In this document: one piece after another, positions 33,029-41,399 of the stretch
Position numbering within the stretch: the stretch's first letter is position 1
How the letters are laid out: each line of letters opens with the position of its first letter
NCBI RefSeq assembly: GCF_021397715.1
Contig: NZ_CP090209.1
Location: forward strand, 1-64,000
DNA from: Pantoea agglomerans
GTDB taxonomy: Bacteria; Pseudomonadota; Gammaproteobacteria; Enterobacterales; Enterobacteriaceae
Reading direction: 5' to 3'
DNA length: 64,000 bases
The notes under the pieces: model-generated
Database searches by the model: none
Told to the model about the DNA's origin: nothing
The model's input: only the letters and a program-made list of their open reading frames with translations
Position numbers and translations under genes: made by a program

Positions 33029-34987
33029 ATGCCGACGCTGCATGATTTGTTGCCGAATAAAGAAGAGAGCGACGCAATTTTCAGTCTGCCGGAAGGCAGC
33101 GAAGCGGCGCGCTGGGAACAGCTGCTTGCGCAGGGATGGCAGGCCTTTGTGGCGGATGAGCAGCCGCACTGGATCCGCAGCAGCATCCTGCAGTCGTGGA
33201 CACGTTCCCGGCAGCGCGGCATTGATCCGGGCCGGTTCAGCTACAGCGCACCAGAACCGGATGAAGTGTCCGCCATTCTCAGCCACAACAGTGAACTGAT
33301 CGCCGTGGCGCACAGCGTGATGCAGAATCTGCTGGCCTATAATCCGGATGGCCACATCAATCTGACCGATGCGCAGGGCGTGGTGCTGAGCTACTGCGGC
33401 AGCGACCTGACGCCGGTCGGCAGCATCCTGCGTGAAGAGGTGCTGGGCACCAACTGCACCGCACGCTGCTTACGCGAACAGCGGCTGGTCTATGTGCTGA
33501 GCGGAGAAAACTGGAAGCTGGCACTACGCGAACGCAACCAGCAGTGCGCTGCGGCCCCGATTCGTGATGCCAGCGGCCGGATGATCGGCGTGCTGACGCT
33601 GACGGCCACTCCCGACAGTTTTAATGTTCACACGCTCGGTACCGTCCAGGCCGCCGCAGAGGCGATTGGACAACAGCTGACTCTGCGCCGTCTGCTGGCC
33701 GAACAGCAATCGATTCTGGAAACGCTGAATGAAGGCGTCGTGGTCTGCGATCGCGATGGCCGCATCAAAACCCTGAATCGCTACGCCCGGCAGATTTTCG
33801 CCGGAATAGATGCCGACAATGCGCATATCGATCGGTTGCTGCAGCCGCAATCGGGTTCGCTGCTCACCCTTCCCTGCTGCAACGACCGTGAGATGGTGTT
33901 TCGCCCCGATGGCAGACGCAGCGTCTCCTGTCTGGTGTCACTGATGCCGGCACCGGATGGCGGCCGTATTTTATCGCTGCGTGAAAATCAGCGTATCCGG
34001 GCAATCACCCGGCGGGTGCTTGGCGTCAGCGCCAGCTACACCTTCGGGATGATTCGTGGCAGCGCGCCTGTGCTGCAACAGGCGATCAAGGATGCACGCG
34101 CCAGTAGCCGCAGCGACAGCACCGTGCTGCTGACCGGCGAAAGCGGTACCGGTAAAGAGCTGTTTGCCCAGGCGATTCATAACGCCAGCAGCCGGTCACA
34201 GGAGTCCTTTGTGGCGGTCAACTGTGGCGCGCTGCCGCGCGATCTGGTGCAGAGCGAGCTGTTTGGCTACGTCGACGGTGCCTTCACCGGTTCACGGCGC
34301 GGTGGCTCGGCAGGGAAATTCGAACTGGCCGATGGCGGCACCCTGTTTCTTGATGAGATTGGCGAGATGCCGCTGGAAGCGCAGACCAGCCTGCTGCGCG
34401 TACTGCAGGAAAATGAAGTGTTGCGCATCGGGGCGGCGCAGCCGGTTAAAGTGGATGTCCGCATTGTGGCGGCAACCCATTGCGACCTGCAGCGCGCCGT
34501 GGAACAGGGTGCCTTTCGCCGCGATCTTTTCTATCGCCTTAACGTCATTTCCCTGACCATTCCCGCCTTACGGGAACGTCAAAGCGATATCCCCGATCTG
34601 GTCACGACCTTTATCCACGCATTATGCCAGCGACTGAATAAGACACCGCCGCAGGTGGCACCGGAAGCGATGCGCTGCCTGCAGGCCTGGCACTGGCCAG
34701 GCAATGTCCGCGAACTGGAGAACCTGGTGGAGCGGATAGTGAATCTCTGCCAGAGCAGCAGCATTGAACTGACCGATTTACCCGCGGAATTTATCAGCAG
34801 CATGTCACCGGCCACCACCGCCGCCACCAGCCTGCTGCAGGATAATGAGCGGGCCTGCATCCTGGAGACAATTCGCGCGCAGGGCGGCAACGTGCGCCAG
34901 TCGGCTAAGCTGCTGGGGATTTCACGCACCGCGCTCTACAACAAGCTCAGTCAGTGGAACATTCCGATCAGCAGCCTGCGGCAATAA
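33029..34987 (+). CDS. Sigma-54-dependent activator (AcoR/DhaR-like)
   Basis: A 652-aa enhancer-binding protein from the ATG at 33029, chosen because GGAGAG precedes it (33019-33024); upstream in-frame ATGs lack one. Order: GAF-type sensor (about 70-210; LTDAQGVVLSYCGSD), PAS-like segment (about 235-300; LNEGVVVCDRDGRIKTLNRYA), AAA+ domain (Walker A GESGTGKE, Walker B LFLDEIGE) and Fis-type helix-turn-helix (NVRQSAKLLGISRTALYNKL). The sigma-54 contact loop reads GAFTGS instead of the usual GAFTGA. It should drive the divergent operon from the promoter at 32891-32906. The ligand is unknown; AcoR/DhaR relatives sense small metabolites. Confidence 0.9.
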   Translation: MPTLHDLLPNKEESDAIFSLPEGSEAARWEQLLAQGWQAFVADEQPHWIRSSILQSWTRSRQRGIDPGRFSYSAPEPDEVSAILSHNSELIAVAHSVMQNLLAYNPDGHINLTDAQGVVLSYCGSDLTPVGSILREEVLGTNCTARCLREQRLVYVLSGENWKLALRERNQQCAAAPIRDASGRMIGVLTLTATPDSFNVHTLGTVQAAAEAIGQQLTLRRLLAEQQSILETLNEGVVVCDRDGRIKTLNRYARQIFAGIDADNAHIDRLLQPQSGSLLTLPCCNDREMVFRPDGRRSVSCLVSLMPAPDGGRILSLRENQRIRAITRRVLGVSASYTFGMIRGSAPVLQQAIKDARASSRSDSTVLLTGESGTGKELFAQAIHNASSRSQESFVAVNCGALPRDLVQSELFGYVDGAFTGSRRGGSAGKFELADGGTLFLDEIGEMPLEAQTSLLRVLQENEVLRIGAAQPVKVDVRIVAATHCDLQRAVEQGAFRRDLFYRLNVISLTIPALRERQSDIPDLVTTFIHALCQRLNKTPPQVAPEAMRCLQAWHWPGNVRELENLVERIVNLCQSSSIELTDLPAEFISSMSPATTAATSLLQDNERACILETIRAQGGNVRQSAKLLGISRTALYNKLSQWNIPISSLRQ

Positions 34988-35071
34988 TTTTCCCTCTCCT
35001 CAGCGGCGCGATCCGCGCCGCGCCCGCTTCAGGCCGGAAACATGGCATTCGGCCGCTAAAAGGCTTAAAAT

Positions 35072-35095
35072 GTGACCATATCCTTCACCGGTCAC
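35072..35095. promoter_or_regulatory. TetR-type operator 1
   Basis: Inverted repeat GTGACC-N12-GGTCAC, 33 bp before the TetR start codon, identical in arms and spacing to the copy at 35745-35768. Autoregulation is likely. Confidence 0.72.
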
Positions 35096-35127
35096 TTTGC
35101 AACCGACTCTACCTATCAGGCGTTAAA

Positions 35128-35742
35128 ATGACAGAACAGTTTACCGATAACGGCGGCCGCGGCCCGGCTGAACATAACGTTCGCGACCAGATCGTCGATG
35201 CCGCGATGCAGCACTTCGCCCATTACGGCTACGAGAAAACCACCGTCTCCGATCTCGCCAGGGCGATTGGCTTTTCAAAGGCTTATATCTACAAATTCTT
35301 TGAATCCAAACAGGCCATTGGCGAAGTGATCTGCGCTAACCGGCTGGCAATGATCATGCAGCGTGTGGAAGCCGCCATCAGCGAGGCACCTGGCGCGGCT
35401 GAACAGCTACGCCGGCTGTTTCGCACGCTTTCAACCACCGGCAGCGAACTGTTTTTCCACGATCGCAAACTCTATGACATTGCTGCAGTCGCCTCGCGCG
35501 ATCGCTGGCCATCGGCCCAGGCGCATGAAAAACGGCTGCTGAATCTGATTCATCAGATCCTTCGTCAGGGCAGAGAGGCGGGCGAATTTGAACGTAAAAC
35601 GCCGGCAGACGAAGCCGCAGAAGCGATCTACCGGGTGATTAAACCCTATGCCAGCCCGGTTCTGCTGCAGTACAACCTCGATGAGGCGGAAGCAGCCTCA
35701 GTACAACTGGCGGCGCTGGTGTTACGCAGTCTGGCACCCTGA
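35128..35742 (+). CDS. TetR/AcrR-family repressor
   Basis: A 204-aa regulator. The N-terminal TetR helix-turn-helix (about 15-62) reads VRDQIVDAAMQHFAHYGYEKTTVSDLARAIGFSKAYIYKFFESKQAIGEVI. The C-terminal ligand domain is of the TetR_C_7 type. The ATG at 35128 is preferred over an upstream frame start at 34954 because the family begins close to the helix-turn-helix and the operator at 35072-35095 lies between them. Two identical-spacing dyads flank the gene, one before it and one before the ketosynthase gene, so it probably controls both. Confidence 0.88.
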   Translation: MTEQFTDNGGRGPAEHNVRDQIVDAAMQHFAHYGYEKTTVSDLARAIGFSKAYIYKFFESKQAIGEVICANRLAMIMQRVEAAISEAPGAAEQLRRLFRTLSTTGSELFFHDRKLYDIAAVASRDRWPSAQAHEKRLLNLIHQILRQGREAGEFERKTPADEAAEAIYRVIKPYASPVLLQYNLDEAEAASVQLAALVLRSLAP

Positions 35743-35744
35743 AT

Positions 35745-35768
35745 GTGACCATTGACTTAATTGGTCAC
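35745..35768. promoter_or_regulatory. TetR-type operator 2
   Basis: Inverted repeat GTGACC-N12-GGTCAC directly after the TetR stop codon and 223 bp before the ketosynthase start, matching operator 1 including the flanking AAT-GTGACCAT. Confidence 0.72.
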
Positions 35769-35990
35769 TTGATCAATGCTGGTAGCCGGTCTGAGAACAT
35801 CTCCAGACACCCTGTGCTGCTGCGCCTGGCATTTCCTTCCGGTTAAACACGGCGGGCTGGACGTGGCGTTGTGCGTCCCTGTTACGCAGGGTACCGTCAT
35901 CCGCGCTAAGGTTGAAAGCGTGCATCGATCAAACCACGGCTCTGCAACCGGTAAATCACCACCTTGCAGAGCCACTACAGGAGGAACTGC

Positions 35991-37277
35991 ATGAGTCATT
36001 CAGCCGCGTCTGAACGTATTGTGATTACCGGTATGGGCATCGTCTCGCCATTGGGTTGCGGAGTGGAGACGGTCTGGCAACGCCTGAACGCGGGTCAGTC
36101 GGGGATACGGGGGTTGTCCGAAGAGATGAGTGCCGGCACCGGCATTTCGGTGGGCGGCAGCGTCCCGACGGTCGATGAAGATCCGCTGGCTGGCTACGAT
36201 CCTGAAGCCTTTATCCTGCCGAAAGAGCGCAAAAAGATGGCCCGCTTTATTGAGTTTGCGCTATTGGCCACAGACGAAGCACTGAAGCAGGCGGGCTGGC
36301 ATCCTCAGCCTGAAGATGAAGCCGCGCGTGAACGCACCGCCACCCTCATTGCCTCCGGCGTGGGTGGCTTTGGCGCGATTGCGGAAGCGGTACGTACTAC
36401 CGACGCACGCGGCCCGCGCCGGCTTTCTCCCTTCACGGCGCCTTCTTTTCTCGCCAATATGGCAGCGGGTCATGTCTCGATCAAACACGGATTTACCGGA
36501 CCGCTGGGCGCGCCCGTCACCGCCTGTGCCGCTGGCGTGCAGGCGATTGGGGATGCCGCGCGTCTGATCAGAAGTGGTGAAGCCGATATCGCCATCTGCG
36601 GCGGCACCGAGGCCGCGCTGGACCGGGTAACGCTGGGCTGCTTTGCGGCCGCACGCGCGCTGTCGGTCGGTTTTGCCGATCATCCGCATCAGGCGTCGCG
36701 TCCGTTTGATCGCGACCGTAACGGTTTTGTGATGGCGGAAGGGGCTGGTCTGCTGGTGATCGAGTCGCTGGCCCATGCCGAAGCGCGTGGCGCAACACCG
36801 CTGGCAGAACTGGTCGGCTACGGTACCAGTGCTGATGCTTATCATCTGACCGCCAGCCCGGAAAATGGCAGCGGCGCAGCCCGGGCGATGAAACTCGCTC
36901 TGCGTCAGGCCGGTATCGGTCCGGAAGCGGTCCAGCACATTAACGCCCATGCGACCTCGACCCAGGTCGGCGATCGCGGTGAACTCGCGGCCATTCGCTC
37001 AGTATTTGGCGACGATTCAGCGGTGGCGATCACCTCAACGAAATCGGCAACCGGGCATCTGCTGGGCGCGGCGGGCGGCATAGAGGCAATATTCACGCTG
37101 CTTGCGCTGCGCCATCAACAGGTGCCGCCGACGCTCAATCTGCATCATCCCGATGACGCAGCGGGTAACCTCGATCTGGTGGCGCTGAACGCCCGCCCGA
37201 TGGCGCTGGAGTATGCCATGTCGAATGGCTTTGGTTTTGGCGGGGTTAATGCCAGCCTGCTGTTGCGTAAGTGGTAG
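35991..37277 (+). CDS. FabF-like beta-ketoacyl-ACP synthase II, stand-alone
   Basis: A 428-aa condensing enzyme from the ATG at 35991, with GGAGG in front (35980-35984). The catalytic Cys is in PVTACAAGVQAIGDA, the first His in NAHATSTQVGD and the second in STKSATGHLLGAAGG, all intact. The C-terminus SNGFGFGGVNASLLLRKW is typical. Chromosomal fabF lies with fabD/G/acpP; here no fatty-acid gene adjoins it, only the TetR regulator with twin operators. It is therefore probably an inducible second ketosynthase for fatty-acid modification, membrane adaptation or a small secondary metabolite. Confidence 0.92.
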   Translation: MSHSAASERIVITGMGIVSPLGCGVETVWQRLNAGQSGIRGLSEEMSAGTGISVGGSVPTVDEDPLAGYDPEAFILPKERKKMARFIEFALLATDEALKQAGWHPQPEDEAARERTATLIASGVGGFGAIAEAVRTTDARGPRRLSPFTAPSFLANMAAGHVSIKHGFTGPLGAPVTACAAGVQAIGDAARLIRSGEADIAICGGTEAALDRVTLGCFAAARALSVGFADHPHQASRPFDRDRNGFVMAEGAGLLVIESLAHAEARGATPLAELVGYGTSADAYHLTASPENGSGAARAMKLALRQAGIGPEAVQHINAHATSTQVGDRGELAAIRSVFGDDSAVAITSTKSATGHLLGAAGGIEAIFTLLALRHQQVPPTLNLHHPDDAAGNLDLVALNARPMALEYAMSNGFGFGGVNASLLLRKW

Positions 37278-37584
37278 CCTTCTCTGGGCGCATCCCAGGC
37301 CACTATGCCGTGCGGCTTATCACTGCACGGCATGGAAACGCAGCCTCATCCGTGTGGTTGGTTATTTGTGGTCAGATCACAGGCTAATAACTGACTGCCC
37401 GCCGCCGTGCCGGAAAACGTTGGTTAAGATTGTCTCTTGCCAGATAATTCTTATTCCGGGACGGCGTGCGCTATCAACTTTATATTTCCGTACTTTTCCT
37501 GACAATATTACCCACCTGCCACCGCTTACGATTAATTTTCAGCGCTACACTAGATATTCACGACAATAAACGCAGAGAACGTAG
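37278..37584. other. Gap between ketosynthase and ROK kinase with terminator hairpin
   Basis: ATGCCGTGC (37305-37313) and GCACGGCAT (37325-37333) form a 9-bp stem that probably ends the ketosynthase transcript. The rest, AT-richer towards 37540, should carry the kinase promoter; nothing specific is recognised. Confidence 0.6.
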
Positions 37585-38469
37585 ATGAACATTGCAGCCT
37601 TTGATATTGGCGGGACCTCATTAAAAATGGGCGTGATCGACGCTCAGGGAAATATTCTGGCCAGCGACAGTGCTGATATCTCACATAACGATCGGGATAA
37701 AATACTGGAACAGATTATCGCCTGGCTAAAGCAAAACCCATCATGCAGCGGCATTGCGCTCAGCACGCCGGGTTATATTGATCCGGAGAGCGGATATATT
37801 GCGATGGGCGGCACGATTCGCGATTTTGATCAGTTTAACCTGAGCCAGTGGCTGACTGATAAAACCTCGCTGCCGGCGACGGTTGAGAATGATGCGCACT
37901 GTGCTTTACTGGCCGAGCGCTGGCTGGGAAAAGCGAAGAAGCTGGATGATTTTCTGATGCTGACCATCGGCACCGGCTTAGGCGGCGCGGCTTTCTGTAA
38001 CGGTGCGCTGATCCGCGGTGGCCGCAATCGTGCCGGAGAATTTGGCTGTCTGCTGACGTCACGCCCTACCGACAACAATATCGAACCCCATACCATGGCA
38101 AAGAGTTGCACCATGACCGCCCTGCGCGAAAATTTCAGTCGGCTCAGCGGTCAGCCGGTCGATGATGTCAGTGGTAAGGATGTGTTCGACGCGTTTGATC
38201 AGGGCGATGAGCAGGCACAACAGGTGGTTGATCGCTTTTATCAGGATCTCGCCGCCGGTTTATATAATCTTTTCAGCGTATTTGACCCGCAGACTATTTT
38301 CATCGGCGGGGGAATTACCGAACGTGAACCCTTTATTGATGAGCTCTCACGGCAGCTGGAAAAATATCAAATTGATATTCGCATTGATACCGCTACCTAC
38401 GGCAACGATTCCGGCATGCTGGGCGCAACCTGTCACTTTTTACAACATCAGCAAAGCGACGTCGCCTAA
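37585..38469 (+). CDS. ROK-family sugar kinase (beta-glucoside kinase-like)
   Basis: A 294-aa kinase. ATP-binding AFDIGGTSLKMGVID at the N-terminus, catalytic Asp in VENDAHCALLAE, phosphate loop LTIGTGLGGAAFCNG and ROK segment RGGRNRAGEFGCLL are present. The CxCGxxGC zinc motif of some ROK proteins is absent, as in BglK-type enzymes. BglK phosphorylates cellobiose and other beta-glucosides, which fits the PTS/6-phospho-beta-glucosidase operon 1.3 kb away. It is convergent with the LacI gene (14 bp between stops). Confidence 0.85.
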   Translation: MNIAAFDIGGTSLKMGVIDAQGNILASDSADISHNDRDKILEQIIAWLKQNPSCSGIALSTPGYIDPESGYIAMGGTIRDFDQFNLSQWLTDKTSLPATVENDAHCALLAERWLGKAKKLDDFLMLTIGTGLGGAAFCNGALIRGGRNRAGEFGCLLTSRPTDNNIEPHTMAKSCTMTALRENFSRLSGQPVDDVSGKDVFDAFDQGDEQAQQVVDRFYQDLAAGLYNLFSVFDPQTIFIGGGITEREPFIDELSRQLEKYQIDIRIDTATYGNDSGMLGATCHFLQHQQSDVA

Positions 38470-38483
38470 TCCGCCTTGCAAAA

Positions 38484-39437
38484 TCAGCGCTGCCGCCAGT
38501 CAGGGATAATCAGATCGCCACGTAATACCGAACTGCCCAGCATCTGCTGGGTGGTGGCGGTTAACCAGCCGACAATACGTGATGCCATCGCATCGAGAGA
38601 GTATTCAATTGCCGGAATAGTGGGTAAACCGGGTAAATTCACCGATCCCGCCAGGCTGAATACCATTACGTCATCCGGTACCGCTTTATTAAAGGCCTGT
38701 AACTGCGCCATAACGCTTTGCGCTTCCTGCTCATTAGCCACCAGCAAGGCGTTGAAATTCCGGCTGCTGGCATTATTCAGCAGCATCTGAATCGCCACCG
38801 ACGAAGAGACCGCATCAGTAATCACCAGGTTACGGTTAAAAGGTAAGAGGTTATTTTCCAGCGCCAGCTTGTAACCCTGTAAGACCTGCCCGGCGGTGCC
38901 CCCGTTCTCAGGCTGGATGAGGGCGATCTGGCGACGGCCCTGATTAATCAGGAAATTGCTGGCGGTCTCGGCGGCAAAAGCGTGATCGAACTGGATACTG
39001 TTCGGCCCTTCCGCTTCGGCGCAGTCGACCAGAATGACATGTTCATCATCAATATTAAGGGGAAAACGCGCGCCAATGATCAGCACATCATCGCACAGTC
39101 CACAGCTCAGCTCGTCAAGCGCGGTCAGGACGTCACTTTTGCTATGGGCAAAGCGCAATAACAGATGCTTCTGATGCTGACGAAGCTGCTTTTCCAGAGC
39201 GAAAAGCCAGGCGGTGATCTGATTAACGTTTTCCTGCGCGCAGATAACGCCGATACAGTGGGTGGTCTGGCTGAATAACGACTGGGCAATAACGTTTGGC
39301 CGGTAGTTCAGCTCTTCGACGGCTTTCAGGACCGCCAGCCGACTGGCTTCCTTTACGCCGCGTGAACCGCTCAACACCCGGGAAACTGTGGCTTTCGATA
39401 CCCCAGCCAGCCGCGATACATCGTTGATAGTAGACAT
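38484..39437 (-). CDS. LacI-family repressor of the beta-glucoside operon
   Basis: A 317-aa LacI/GalR protein. The helix-turn-helix is TINDVSRLAGVSKATVSRVLSGSRGVKE with hinge helix NYRPNVIAQSL. The sensor domain is typical (GVICAQEN, DVLIIGARFPL, NFLINQGRRQIALIQPE). It is divergent from the PTS operon. The shared 288-bp gap holds two GGAAACC-type palindromes that match LacI-family operators, so it most likely represses the operon and itself, with a phospho-beta-glucoside as inducer. Confidence 0.9.
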   Translation of the reverse strand: MSTINDVSRLAGVSKATVSRVLSGSRGVKEASRLAVLKAVEELNYRPNVIAQSLFSQTTHCIGVICAQENVNQITAWLFALEKQLRQHQKHLLLRFAHSKSDVLTALDELSCGLCDDVLIIGARFPLNIDDEHVILVDCAEAEGPNSIQFDHAFAAETASNFLINQGRRQIALIQPENGGTAGQVLQGYKLALENNLLPFNRNLVITDAVSSSVAIQMLLNNASSRNFNALLVANEQEAQSVMAQLQAFNKAVPDDVMVFSLAGSVNLPGLPTIPAIEYSLDAMASRIVGWLTATTQQMLGSSVLRGDLIIPDWRQR

Positions 39438-39533
39438 TTTTCTCCCCTGAAAACGGCGCTATGCCAAAAAATGCTCACTTTGCTTATCTGCGCAATGGTT
39501 CGCCGGCCAAAGTATAGCCATTTCATCCAGTCG

Positions 39534-39550
39534 TGGAAACCGATTTTCCA
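39534..39550. promoter_or_regulatory. LacI-type operator, proximal to the repressor gene
   Basis: Imperfect palindrome TGGAAACCGATTTTCCA, about 100 bp before the repressor start codon. Confidence 0.65.
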
Positions 39551-39657
39551 TAAGCCACCCCCTCTTCGCTTTTACGGTCAATTTTGTGACCCTAATCGAA
39601 TTAAAAAAAACCGCTAATCTGGCTTATTGACGCGCATCACACTTCTGATTGCTGTCG

Positions 39658-39675
39658 ATGGAAACCGGTTTCCAT
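39658..39675. promoter_or_regulatory. LacI-type operator of the PTS operon
   Basis: Perfect 18-bp palindrome ATGGAAACCGGTTTCCAT, 51 bp before the IIB start. The two operators are about 124 bp apart, which would allow looping. Confidence 0.8.
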
Positions 39676-39725
39676 ATGATATCCAATCAGCCTCACTTTA
39701 GTGTCAAAGGCGAGGAACAGTAACC

Positions 39726-40055
39726 ATGTACAGAATCATGTTGTGTTGTTCAGCAGGGATGTCCACCAGCATGCTGGTGCGGAAAATGGTGGAAGCCGCC
39801 GCGCAACGGGAATTAGCCGTTGAGATCAACGCGTTTGGCGTAGCGGAGTTTGACGAACAGTTTTCCCGCTATCAGGTGGTGTTACTCGGACCGCAGGTAA
39901 AATATATGCTGCAAAGCCTGAGCGAAAAAGCAGCAGGCCAGGCGATTCCGGTCCAACCGATCGATATGATGGATTACGGCATGCAACGGGGTGACAAGGT
40001 GCTGGATTTCGCGCTGTCGCTGATTGCAGCTGCGCAGGAAAAGGCGGCCTTATGA
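39726..40055 (+). CDS. PTS lactose/cellobiose-type IIB component
   Basis: A 109-aa phosphocarrier. The active-site Cys lies in IMLCCSAGMSTSMLV near the N-terminus, as in CelA/ChbB. The P-loop and the QVKYMLQSL segment fit the family. It takes phosphate from IIA (42797-43111) and passes it to the sugar bound by IIC. It overlaps the IIC gene by 4 bp. Confidence 0.93.
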   Translation: MYRIMLCCSAGMSTSMLVRKMVEAAAQRELAVEINAFGVAEFDEQFSRYQVVLLGPQVKYMLQSLSEKAAGQAIPVQPIDMMDYGMQRGDKVLDFALSLIAAAQEKAAL

Positions 40056-41380
40056 GCTCACTCTATCAATCCATGATCGCGGTGATTGAGCAATCGATTA
40101 CGCCGCTGGCCGGCCGGCTGGGCCAGCAGAAATATGTGATTGCTATTCGTGACGGTTTTACTGCCGCGCTGCCGTTTATGATCATCGGCTCCTTCATGCT
40201 GGTGTTTATCTTTCCTCCCTTCTCCGCCACCAGCACCAACAGCGTCGCCCGGGCCTGGCTCGACTTCTCCGCCACCTACCGTGACCAGTTGATGCTGCCG
40301 TTTAACCTCAGCATGGGGGTGATGACCTTTTTCATCTCGGTGGGGATTGGTGCCAGCCTGGGACGGCAATTCTCACTGGACCCGGTGATGTCAGGTCTGC
40401 TGGCTTTTATGGCCTTTTTACTGGTGGCGGCCCCCTACTCCAATCACACCATTTCCACTGAATACCTCTCCGGTCAGGGGATTTTTACCGCGCTGCTGAC
40501 CGCCATTTATGCTACCCGCGTGTATGCGTGGCTGAAGCACAACAACGTCACGATCCGCCTGCCCAAAGAGGTACCGACCGGTGTCGCACGCTCGTTTGAG
40601 ATCCTGATCCCGGTGGTGGTGATTATCGGGACTTTGCATCCGCTCAATCTGCTGATTGAGGCCAAAACCGGGATGATCATTCCGCAGGCCATCATGCATC
40701 TGCTGGCACCGCTGGTCTCCGCTTCCGACTCGTTACCGGCGATTCTGCTGTCGGTACTGCTGTGTCAGATCTTCTGGTTCGCCGGCATCCACGGGGCGCT
40801 GATTGTCACTGGCATCATGAACCCGTTCTGGATGGCCAACCTCTCCGCTAATCAGGCCGCCCTGGCGGCGGGCAATGTGTTACCGCACATCTATCTGCAG
40901 GGCTTCTGGGATCACTACCTGCTGATTGGCGGCGTCGGCTCCACGCTGCCTCTGGCCTTTCTGCTGCTGCGCAGCCGTGCCACCCATCTGCGCACCATCG
41001 GCAGAATGGGCATCGTGCCGAGCTTCTTCAATATCAACGAACCGATCCTGTTTGGCGCACCGATCATCATGAATCCGCTGATGTTTATTCCGTTTGTCTG
41101 CGTACCGATGCTTAACGCCGTGCTGGCGTATACCGCTACCCGGCTCGGCTGGCTGGCGCAGGTGGTGTCGCTGACGCCGTGGACCACACCGGCACCGATT
41201 GGCGCGTCATGGGCAGCCAACTGGGCAATCAGTCCGGTGGTAATGTGCCTGGTCTGCATGGTGCTTTCCGCCCTGTGCTACCTGCCGTTTCTGCGCGCCT
41301 ACGAACGATCGCTGATGAAAGCCGAACTGGAGAAGACGCAGTCGCAAGCGCCGCTGGCTGAAACCGCCGGTACCCACTAA
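40052..41380 (+). CDS. PTS cellobiose-type IIC permease
   Basis: A 442-aa polytopic membrane protein of the lactose/cellobiose family: IAIRDGFTAALPFMIIGSFMLV, IFWFAGIHGALIVTGIMNPFW and the hallmark FFNINEPILFGAPIIMNP. It moves the beta-glucoside across the inner membrane while it is phosphorylated. The stop/start overlap with IIB and the 19-bp gap to the glucosidase put it in the operon. Confidence 0.94.
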   Translation: MSSLYQSMIAVIEQSITPLAGRLGQQKYVIAIRDGFTAALPFMIIGSFMLVFIFPPFSATSTNSVARAWLDFSATYRDQLMLPFNLSMGVMTFFISVGIGASLGRQFSLDPVMSGLLAFMAFLLVAAPYSNHTISTEYLSGQGIFTALLTAIYATRVYAWLKHNNVTIRLPKEVPTGVARSFEILIPVVVIIGTLHPLNLLIEAKTGMIIPQAIMHLLAPLVSASDSLPAILLSVLLCQIFWFAGIHGALIVTGIMNPFWMANLSANQAALAAGNVLPHIYLQGFWDHYLLIGGVGSTLPLAFLLLRSRATHLRTIGRMGIVPSFFNINEPILFGAPIIMNPLMFIPFVCVPMLNAVLAYTATRLGWLAQVVSLTPWTTPAPIGASWAANWAISPVVMCLVCMVLSALCYLPFLRAYERSLMKAELEKTQSQAPLAETAGTH

Positions 41381-41399
41381 TTTCCTGGAGAGAGGCACC

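Noticed and set aside
34954..35127. Longer TetR N-terminus from ATG 34954
   Set aside because: It would overlap the activator stop and contain the operator; TetR proteins begin close to the helix-turn-helix.
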